Shown here: positions 55,601 to 64,000 of the stretch, one piece after another | Position numbering within the stretch: position 1 is the first letter of the stretch | Layout: each line of letters starts with the position of its first letter | NCBI GenBank assembly: GCA_028274465.1 | Contig: CM051455.1 | Coordinates: 119,759,547-119,823,546, forward strand | Length of the DNA stretch: 64,000 bases | DNA from: Plantago ovata | Lineage: Eukaryota > Streptophyta > Magnoliopsida > Lamiales > Plantaginaceae | Direction of reading: 5' to 3' | Notes under the pieces: model-generated | Told to the model about the DNA's origin: nothing | Database searches by the model: none | The model's input: only the letters and a program-made list of their open reading frames with translations | Program-made: the position numbers and the translations under genes

Positions 55601-56421
55601 TGATGCCTGCAAAGCTGAAGATGAGGCATTGCTTGCTGAGAGCCCACTTGACATTGAAAGATATTGGCTACAGGCTGAGACGCACTAAAACTTGACAACG
55701 CTCAGAAGACATCAGTCTTTATCACAAGAGCTATGAAAAGATGTAAGTCACGCGCTCAGGCTTGCAAAGAATGCTCTCGTAAAGGCTCAGACTTACATGG
55801 ATGAGAAGGCCGCAACAGAGAAAAGAATGAAGAGAACATGATGAATATTCAAGAGAGTTGTCAACAATGACATCTGGCCAACAACAATCTCATGAAGTAT
55901 AACAGTTTTAAACACTCTTGCTGAAAATTGCACATGAGTTTTATTCTCTGCACATCACTCCGATGTTGCAATCCATGTCTAAGGGGGAAAGAAGAATATT
56001 AGAAAAGAACCAAACCCTCTACTCCTGCTTTGATGTTCCACTACACAATAGAAACCTCTTGCTGAAAAAGAGCAAATTTCTAAAAGACAAGCAGAATATG
56101 AGTTGAATTCAGCAAAGTAACAAAAAGAGAAAAAAACGCTGCTGAAACTCAAGATTTCTGTCCATACGGAAAGTCATCACAATCTGAATGAGATGATGAG
56201 ATGATGACAATCAACAATAGCCTCAAGCATAAGAGCTAGCACCCTTAACAGCCGTGATTCCGTCTGGCCATTCAAAGCATTTCTCGTCTGACTCTCTCGC
56301 AAGAGATAAAGACATGCTAAAACAAGAAGAAGAAGGCAAAGACAAGAAGAAAAGGCTGGCCAGCATGCTATTGGCTCCGGCATTGAATACACAAAGACCA
56401 GCAATGATAAACCACTCAATA
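52660..56421 (+). pseudogene. envelope-like 3' ORF of the Sirevirus-like element, copy A, frameshifted
   Basis: Starts MAPKRQSSKSSKSSKVDS with a basic Ser/Lys N-terminus. The following domain (LMQWGGFAKEKYIRYFYEQE, MIDAMEFYNNAEIQ, NWAKYIFNRLVDC) resembles PF20167-type plant transposon domains. Then come a Lys-rich segment, an Ala/Glu repeat region (VAEQATHQVAE) and a long coiled coil. No signal peptide or clear membrane segment is seen, so an envelope role is not supported by sequence. Many single-base gains and losses relative to copy B (for example near 53190, 53305, 54228, 54560, and densely in 55140-56420) break the frame and look like sequence errors near the gap. Confidence 0.7.
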
Positions 56422-57274
56422 TGTTTAGGAACGTGTTCATTTTGAGGTAATTACCCATGCTAACTAAGGAAATTCCAGTAATAGTTACCTCTTAAGGTCC
56501 ATAGGAATTTAGAATCTTTAAGGACATGTAAAAGAGGAACGTTTGCTGACGACTTGATTAGGTGCTAGATAAGTTATTTTCTTTTGCGATGATGTATTTT
56601 ATTTTCTGAAAACAAAATAAACTTATTGATGCTGAAGCTTATGATGTATATATTTTCTGAAAAGGAACGAATAACCTATTGAAGCATTTGTGAGAGATAT
56701 ACTTTGTTTATTACAAACAAATTATTGAAGCAAATAGAAACATTCAGAATCTTGAAGACTTTTGAAGATCTGAAGCCTTGAAGAAATTGAAGATCTGAAG
56801 ACTAGAATCTTGCAGAAGACTGGTATCTACAAAGGCACGTGTGCTCAGAAAGTGGAAATTCATCACAGCATTGCATAAGTGAAAATTCTAAAAGGACAAA
56901 GTAGGTTGTGCTTGCTGAAAATGAGACTAACCAAATTGCTGATTGGAAAAATATGTGACCTCCTTGCTGAATGTACGTGAATTTGCCGCTCCCAATGTAC
57001 TGTTTGAATATAGAGTCAAATGTGCATTAATGCAAACTTACACACGAAGGACATGAAGACTAGAAGACAACAAAGACGCTGCTGAATAGACAAAAGCAAG
57101 ATAGTAGACATGTTAAGGAACAAAAGCCTTAGGATTGAAATTCAAAGGCTCCTTACTTACACTATAAAGAGAGGTAATCGACAAAGATTTGAAGTGTGTC
57201 AACAACGTGATCAAACTCTCATTGTGCTTAAAACTCACAAAACCTTCAAACACTCTTACTGCCATTGATCCGTT
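56422..57274 (+). repeat. start of a 3' LTR, copy A, ending in the gap
   Basis: Starts TGTTTAGGAACGTG and matches 63334-64000 with many indels. Like 63334 it carries the segment missing from the 5' LTR. It ends at N. Confidence 0.8.
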
Positions 57275-57374
57275 NNNNNNNNNNNNNNNNNNNNNNNNNN
57301 NNNNNNNNNNNNNNNNNNNNNNNNNNNNNNNNNNNNNNNNNNNNNNNNNNNNNNNNNNNNNNNNNNNNNNNNNN
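57275..57374. other. assembly gap (100 N)
   Basis: Placeholder gap between an incomplete LTR and the middle of a reverse transcriptase gene. Sequence on both sides is rich in single-base indels. Confidence 0.99.
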
Positions 57375-58660
57375 GTGATGAGTCTTATGCCCAGTTGCAA
57401 GATTGGATGCCAATAGGGATTTTCTTGGCCTTTGCTGCTCACAATGACTTCATTGTTTACCAAATGGATGTTAAAAGTGCATTCTTAAATGGTGAACTTG
57501 CTGAAGAAGTCTACCTAGAACAACCCCTGGCTTTGAACTTCCCTCAGAAACCAAGATGGTATACAAGCTTCAGAAAGCTGTATATGGTCTAAAGCAAGCA
57601 CAAGAGCATGGTATGATACCTTAGCTAAGTTCTTGCTGGAAATGGTTTCAAGAAAGGTGAAGTTGACAAAACTTATTTACCATGAACCATGATGGTAAAA
57701 TATCTTAGTTCAAATTTATGTGGATGACATAATTTTGGATCTAAGGACAAGCACTTTGTGATGATTTTGCCAAACTCATGACAAATAAGTTTGAAATGAG
57801 TATGATGGGAAAATTGAATTATTTCCTAGGATTGCAAGTCAGCAACTCAAAGATGGAATATTCATAATCAAGCAAAGTATGCGAAAGAAATGCTCATAAA
57901 GTTTAGGATCAAAGAGGATGAAAAACCTGAAAAGATCCCTATGAGTGTTGGTACCAAATTGGGCTATACTAAAGAGGACAAAGTGTTGAAGAACACAAGT
58001 ATAGGAAGCTCATTGGTTCCTTGTTGTATTTAACAGCAAGTAGACCTGACATTCAGTATGCTGTTTGTGTGTGTGCAAGATTCCAATCTGATCCAAGAGA
58101 ATCACACTACAAAAAGGCAATCAAGATACTGAAATATGTTAAAGGTACAGTCAATGTTGGATTATGGTATCCTAAAGATTCTGGACTTGAATTGGTTGGC
58201 TATTCTGATGCTGATCATGGAGGATCAACTCTTGATAGAAAAGTACCTCTGGAACTTGTCAGTTTTGGGTACTAGATTAATATCATGGTTCAGCAAGAAG
58301 CAAACTTGTGTCGCCAATTCATCTACTGAATCTGAATACATTGCAGCTGGTTGTTGCACAGCTCAAATCTATGGATTCAGCAACAATTAAGAGATTATGG
58401 TATTTCTGCACAAAGAAAACACAATCTTTTGTGATAATACAAGTGCTATTGCAATTACGCAAAATCCTAAGTTTCACTCTAGGACCAAGCACATTGATAT
58501 TAGACATCATTTCATTAGAGATCATGTGGAAAAAGGTGATATTGAGGTTGTGAAAGTAGGTACTGAAGATCAGCTTGCTGACATCTTTACCAAGCCCCTA
58601 CCGGATAATAGGTTCGCAATGCTAAGGTATAACCTTGGATTGATTGAACTACCTCAATAA
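57375..58660 (+). pseudogene. pol: copia RT and RNase H, copy B, frameshifted
   Basis: Same motifs as copy [21 protein letters not shown], then the YVDD region near 57717, SDADHGGSTLDRK near 58205, and DQLADIFTKPLP near 58569. At least eight single-base losses relative to copy A within the first 1 kb break the frame (for example 57391, 57524, 57600, 57703, 58237, 58265). The last 260 bases are open to TAA 58658-58660. The pattern fits low-quality sequence beside the gap. Confidence 0.8.
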
Positions 58661-58677
58661 GGATACACTTGGCAGAA

Positions 58678-59039
58678 TGCTGAAACAGGTATTCAGCAAG
58701 CCAAAGTATTCCTGTCCAAAAGACCAAGTCACTAATTTCTTCTAAGAAATGATAAGTCACTACATGATTGCTGAAACAGGCATTCAGCAAGTAATTCCTT
58801 CAAAACGGGTATTGTTAGGAACTTGATCACTTGCTGAGACAGGCACTCAGTAAGAGAAAGAACTTAAGGATTGCTGAAACGGGTACTCAGACAATCAAAA
58901 GATACTGAAACAGGTATTCAAGTATCAAAGGAATTTTCTGAGACGGGAACTCAGAAAAAAGAGCAAAAGCTCATCTCTCAGATTTTACCAAAGGATGTCT
59001 CAAGTATAAAAGAATTTACTGATACGGGAAATCAGAAAT
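58678..59039 (+). repeat. hairpin array, copy B
   Basis: Same eight-hairpin array as at 51772-52136. The last stem is better paired here (CTGAT/ATCAG, where copy A has ATCGG). One hairpin (about 58795) has lost a T next to the loop. Confidence 0.8.
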
Positions 59040-59555
59040 ATCTTTTAACTTAGGAAATATGAGATATCTAAGTAAGGGGAACTTTCAGCAAGTATCTAGA
59101 TTGTTAATTCAAACTCGCTGAAAAGATTCTTGTCTATTTCAGCAAGCAATCTATCCCTTAATACTCGGTAAAATCAATTTGTGACGTTAAGCTGGCAGAT
59201 AAACTCGCAATAATCATGACATGAAATTCAATCGTGGCCATTGATTAAAAGGAGTTATTATCTAACGGCTAACAAAACAAAGAGAGAGAGTGCTCTGACG
59301 GTTTTAGTTAGTGGGCCACTACGCATTCAATGCAAAGGCTCCACTAATCCAGTGTTTCTCTGTTTTTACCCTGCTGAGACTCAAATCGATTGAGTTTCTC
59401 ACACACCAGAGACACTATATCAAGAAGGAGTTAGAGAATGACAAAATTCTTAACTCACATTTCCTTTCTCTGCAAATTCTAGCCTGAATCTACTGTACCT
59501 CCGGTCAAAAAAGCAAACTATCTTTTCGTACACATTTTCTTGCTCTATATAAGAA

Positions 59556-62500
59556 ATGGCTCCCAAGAGACAGTCATCTAAGTCCTCAAAGTCGTCAAAG
59601 GTTGACAGTGCTGAAACACACACTGCTCCGTGACTACTCCGGCACACAAACACAACGAAAGTTGTGTTGAAAAACGACCGAATCTCAAAAAAACCTATGC
59701 CTCCGTCATATCTTGACACTGCAAAGTGTGAGATGTTGATGCAATGGGGAGGGTTTGCAAAGAAAAGTACATTAGGTACTTTTATGAACAAGAACTCGAT
59801 GACGAAAATGAAGAGGCGCTTGAGTTTATCAAGCAGCAAGGCTCATGAACTTTATCTCTGCTCGCACTAAGAAAGTGAGCATGATTGATGCAATGGAATT
59901 CTACAACAACGCAGAAATCCAATCCATTACAGACAGTAATGGAGTCACTGAAAAAGTGATCCTTACTTATGTTCAGAACACGCAAATCGTCCTGAAATGG
60001 ACTGATTTAGCGGAGATATTTCAGATTCCAACCACTGGAACTGAAGATGACGTCACTGCCACTGACGAAGAAATTGAAGCTTTCTACAGTGATGTCAGAA
60101 ATGAGAAAATGAAGAAAGGCGAGATAGCTCCCGTGACTTGGACAAAGCACGTTAAGAGAAAGCATCTCTGCCATTCACTTGGACTAGTAGCTCTGCTACT
60201 GATAAAGTTCTTGACTCACAAGTTGGAGGAATTGACCAAGTAGGCCTGAGAAGATGGCCATTGCTGATGCATATCCATGAAATAAAACGGAACTTAACTG
60301 GGCTAAGTACATTTTCAACAGGCTTGTTGATTGTGTCACTAAGTTTAAGGTAAAGGTAGAAGACAACAAGGTCTCACCTTCCTTTCCAGTTATGTATGGA
60401 ATCAAAATATGCTATATCCTTGAACATTTCAGGATTCAGCTAAGAAACCCATTGCCAATCAAGAAATCTGTGTGCAATGTGGGAAGATCTTTCTACAAGC
60501 AGAATGTACCTAAGATTGCTGGAAAGAAAACTAAGAAGACAACAACTGCAAATGTTGTCAGCACAAGCCAGCAAGAAAGGTATACAACAGCTGCAGATGT
60601 TACCACTCAGCAACTTAGAGATGAAACTGATGTTGGTAGTGGTAACACAAATGAAACTGCTGTAGAAACTCAACAAGGTACGTGTACAACACCTGTTGCT
60701 GAAAAAGCAACTATAGATGATTCTCGGAAACTGGAGAAATCTAACAAGAAAAAGAGGAAAGCTGATGATGACACTCAGACTGCAGCGTCATCAGCGAACC
60801 CCGTACCTAAGAGGAAACGGACAAGCAACAAAAGAAAGAAAACATTGGCTCTCCAATCAGTCCCTGATGTCCAAGACTCCTCAGTCAATTCCCAGACAAA
60901 TGCTGAAATGCATTTGCCAGTAGATGTTGCTGAAGTGATTACTGAAACCTATGTCAGCAATGTTCAACAATCAACTCAACGTTGATAATTCTACTGAGAA
61001 TAGACCACAAGGCAGTGGAAATGAAATTCCTTCCCAAGTCCCCGATATCTACATTGTAGATAACTTAGATGATCCAACCATGGAACCAGTAAGCGACATT
61101 GTTGCTGATCTGCAAAAAGCGGCACTTGCTGATGCTGCTGAAAAGATGGTTGCTGAACAAGCAACTCATCAAGTTGCTGAAACAACGCTTGCTGAAGGAC
61201 CAGTTGCTGAAATAGCAATGGTTCCAGTTCCTGAAGTTGCTGAAACTCAAGAAGCATTATTCAAAGACGCATCTCATGATGCTGAGAATTCTGGCCCAAG
61301 TTCACCCAAGACATCAATTGACAAAGTCCAGCTTGTACTGGAAGATTTAAGCAAACAAATGGAGTTTGAGATTGAAGAATCATCCAATAAGTCAATTGAT
61401 CTCTTCATGACAAGCAGTGAGCTCAAAGGTCAAGATGCTTCTGCTCAACTTGTCATTTCAGAGACAAGGGAGATTTCTGAAACCGCACAGCTTTCTCAGA
61501 TAGAGCAAAACCAGAAGTCTGCTGAAGAAACAATCCAAGAAGCTGAAGAAACTGTTAATGCTGAAAGGACTGAGCCACAACCTGTCCTTCCTCAGCAGGT
61601 AGTTAATTCCACCATCAGTAAAACTTCAAACTCTGAAAATTGTTCTTTTGCTAAAACTATCCTTTCTCTACAGACTTCTCAAGATGCAAGTCAGATGGTT
61701 GTTGAAGCCTCTGCACCAGAACCAACACTCCCTACTCAGCAGGTAGTTAATAATTTTGGTATAAAAACTAAGTTTGACAGCTTAGTACTTGTGTCTAACT
61801 ATAATTTATTTCAGGATGAAAAATTGGAGGATGCTACTCAAGCTCTTCATGGAATGGAAATTGTACTACATGAGCTTGCTGACTCTCAGCAGGGAAATCA
61901 TGTTTCAGATATAAACTCTAAAACAATTCTCCAAACCAATCCTGATCTAAATAATATTCTTTTTCAGGCTCAAAAGGAGACCACTGAAGTGGTGCTCATC
62001 ACTGAAGATCAGCAAGTAAGTTCTGAAGAACTATACTTGAACTTCAAAAGGACAACTTTGTCAAGAATTGCTAAGTCCGTCAGCAACTGGCAAAGGTACA
62101 GGAGAATGGATTTCTCAGATCTTCACCTTCATCTCTCAAACTAGAAAAAGAGATCTTCTCTGTTAAAGCTCGAAACATTTGTCCACTCCATCATTCCTAA
62201 AGAAATGACATATTCTCAGCAAATGAGCTCCAATCTGATTGCTCAAATCAGAGAGAATATGAAGGCCAAATTTAAGAGTGCCTCTCCAGCTGAACAAGCT
62301 GTGATGCTCAAAGGTCTTTTTGTACCTGTGGTGGCTGATTACATCACTGATAAAGGAGATTCATTAAGAGCCGAACTGCTATTACAAGATGATCAGTTTG
62401 CTTCCGAACTAAAAGTTCATTCCTTGACACCACATTTAGTGTCGTTCCCAACAGTTGAGGAGTTTACTCCCAGAATTCTATCACTAAAACAAGTCCATGA

Positions 62501-63333
62501 TGCCTGCAAAGCTGAAGATGAGGCATTGCTTGCTGAGAGCCCACTTGACATTGGAAAGATATTGGCTACAGTGCTGAGACGCACTACAACTTTGACAATA
62601 GCTCAGAAAGACATCAGTCTTTATCACAAGAGCTATGAAGAAGATGTAAGTCAAGCGCTCAGGCTTGCAAAGAATGCTCTCGTAAAGGCTCAGACTTACA
62701 TGGATGAGAAGGCCGCAACAGAGAAAAGACATGAAGAGAACATGATGAATATTCAAAGAGAGTTGTCAACAATGACATCTGGCCAACAACAAATCATCAT
62801 GAAGTATAACAGTTTAAACACTCTTGCTGAAAATTGCAATGAGTTTTATTCTCTGCACATCACTCCGATGTTGCAATCCATGTCTAAGGGGGAAAAGAAG
62901 AATATTAGAAAAAGAAACCAAACCCCTCCTACTCCTGCTGTTGATGTTCCACTACCAATAGAACCTCTTGCTGAAAAGAGCAAATTTCTAAAAGACAAGC
63001 AGAATATGAGTTGAATTCAGCAAGTAACAAAAAGAGAAAAAACGCTGCTGAAACTCAAGATTTCTGTCATACTGAAAGTCATCACAATCTGAATGAAGAT
63101 GATGAAGATGATGACAATCAAACAATAGCTCAAGCCATAAGAGCTAGACCCTTAACAGCCGTGACTCCGTCTGGCCATTCAAAGCATTTCTCGTCTGACT
63201 CTTCAGCAAGAGATAAAGACAATGCTAAAACAAGAAGAAGAAGGCAAAGACAAGAAGAGAAAGGCTGGCCAGCATTGCTATTGGCTCCGGCATTGAATAC
63301 ACAAAGACCAGCAATGAGGAAACACTCAGAATA
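59556..63333 (+). pseudogene. envelope-like 3' ORF, copy B, better preserved
   Basis: Same protein as 52660. Open stretches: 59845-60243, 60392-60985, 60951-62144 (397 codons), 62205-63014 and 63011-63355. The 35-base overlap with a +1 shift at 60951-60985 is also present in copy A (54057), so it is probably real in the element. Others, such as 59630-59760 and near 60240, differ from copy A and look like errors. Visible layout: basic N-terminus, PF20167-like domain, KKKRKADDD and KRKRTSNKRKK basic clusters (nuclear-localisation-like), Ala/Glu repeats (about 61090-61260), three intron-like in-frame segments (61599-61967), a coiled-coil domain (62205-62900), and an Asp-rich C-terminus (NLNEDDEDDDNQ). 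Role unknown. Confidence 0.72.
61599..61967 (+). repeat. three in-frame intron-like repeats within the envelope-like ORF
   Basis: 61599-61673 (75 bases), 61743-61814 (72) and 61893-61967 (75) each follow CAGCAG and end CTACAG or TTTCAG. The first two begin GTAGTTAAT. The third begins GTAAATCAT in copy A (54993) but GGAAATCAT in copy B. All are multiples of three and open, so both retention and removal keep the frame. Confidence 0.5.
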
Positions 63334-64000
63334 TGTTAGGAACGTGTCATTTTGACGAGTAATTAACCATGCTAAATTAAGGAATTCCAGTAACTAGTAC
63401 CTCTTAAGGTCCATAGGAATTTAGAATTTTAAGGACATTGTAAAAGAGGAACGTTTGCTGAAGACTTAGATTAGGTGCTAGATAAGTTATTTCTTTTGCG
63501 TATGATGTATTTTATTTCTGAAAACAAAATAACTTATTGATGCTGAAGCTTATGATGTATCTTATTTTCTGAAAAGAAAATAACCTATTGAAGCATTTGC
63601 TGAAGATATACTTTGTTTATTACAAACAAATTATTGAAGCAAATAGAAACATCTCAGAATCTTGAAGACTTTTGAAGATCTGAAGACTTGAAGAAATTGA
63701 AGATCTGAAGACTAGAAGATTGCAGAAGACTGGTATCTACAAAGGCACGTGTTGCTCAGAAAGTGGAAAATTCAGCAACAGCATTGCATAAGTGAAAATC
63801 TAAAAGACAAAGTAGGTTGTGCTTGCTGAAAATGAGACTAACCACTTGCTGATGGAACATATGTGACCTCTTGCTGAATGTACGTGAATTTGCGCTCCAA
63901 TGTTACTGTTTGAATTCTATTCAAATGTGCATTTAATGCAAAGCTTACACACGAAGGACATGAAGACTAGAAGACAAACAAAGACGCTGCTGAAAGTACA
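63334..64000 (+). repeat. 3' LTR of the Sirevirus-like element, cut by window end
   Basis: TGTTAGGAACGTGTC..., 667 bases visible. It contains a duplicated stretch (GATGTATTTTATTTCTG and GATGTATCTTATTTTCTG) absent from the 5' LTR at 44419. Confidence 0.85.

Larger units (their letters stand above)
44419..57274 (+). mobile_element. Sirevirus-like copia element, copy A, runs into gap
   Basis: LTR 44419-45907, tRNA-iMet primer site, gag, protease-integrase-RT-RNase H, a non-coding segment with a hairpin array, a long 3' envelope-like ORF, and the start of the 3' LTR at 56422. A long gag plus an extra 3' ORF after RNase H is the Sirevirus (SIRE1) plan. Single-base indels become frequent from about 53200 toward the gap at 57275. 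Confidence 0.88.
57375..63333 (+). mobile_element. Sirevirus-like copia element, copy B, 5' part missing
   Basis: Begins inside reverse transcriptase and repeats copy A from about 50456 onward to the 3' LTR, almost identically apart from indels. Either a second insertion of the same family or the same element assembled twice. Confidence 0.8.

Overview
This is nuclear DNA of a flowering plant, most likely a eudicot. The evidence is spliced HD-ZIP IV (homeodomain-leucine zipper-START) exons, plant-type LTR retrotransposons of several lineages with tRNA-derived primer sites, a tRNA-derived SINE, and long AT-rich spacers. There are no bacterial operons. Two 100-base runs of N (18522-18621 and 57275-57374) are assembly gaps. 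I cannot name the species.

Layout. (1) 1-18819 is a nest of transposable elements. A complete 8.2-kb gypsy-type element (196-8395) has a perfect CTGGG target-site duplication and carries gag-protease but no pol. It sits just upstream of an older transposon-associated gene relic (9227-12580) with a PF04195-like domain. That relic is cut by a copia LTR in reverse orientation (12581-14585) followed by a decayed copia interior, the first N gap, and a reversed Tat-like LTR fragment. (2) 18820-30945 is a gene island holding three HD-ZIP IV-related pieces. 18952-22890 is nearly a whole gene without exon 1. 26103-26936 is a diverged homeodomain-zipper remnant without START. 30525-30634 is exon 1 alone. 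Duplicated blocks with decayed NF-YC-like histone-fold remnants lie between them, and there is one SINE with target-site duplications. (3) 30946-44418 is nested gypsy DNA: a Tat-like LTR with the start of its gag, interrupted by a pol-less gag + ORF2 element, abutted head-on by a second copy in inverted orientation, in turn cut by a third copy. (4) 44419-64000 is a Sirevirus-like copia element (LTR, tRNA-iMet primer site, gag, pol, long 3' envelope-like ORF, LTR). It is present twice across the second N gap, and the duplication may be an assembly artefact.

How it fits together. The exon-1 piece at 30525 ends in a phase-2 donor, and the large HD-ZIP IV piece at 18952 starts with a phase-2 acceptor at the same homeodomain position. 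I therefore read the island as a tandem HD-ZIP IV cluster whose first introns have been filled by retrotransposon nests. The most striking unannotated signal is an array of eight short hairpins in the Sirevirus-like element between pol and the envelope-like ORF. They share a nearly constant 7-base loop (ACRGGNA) while their stems change in a compensated way. A second signal is a family of GC-rich palindromes (GGGGCG-nnn-CGCCCC and relatives) placed just upstream of the TATA box in the gypsy LTRs and again upstream of ORF2.
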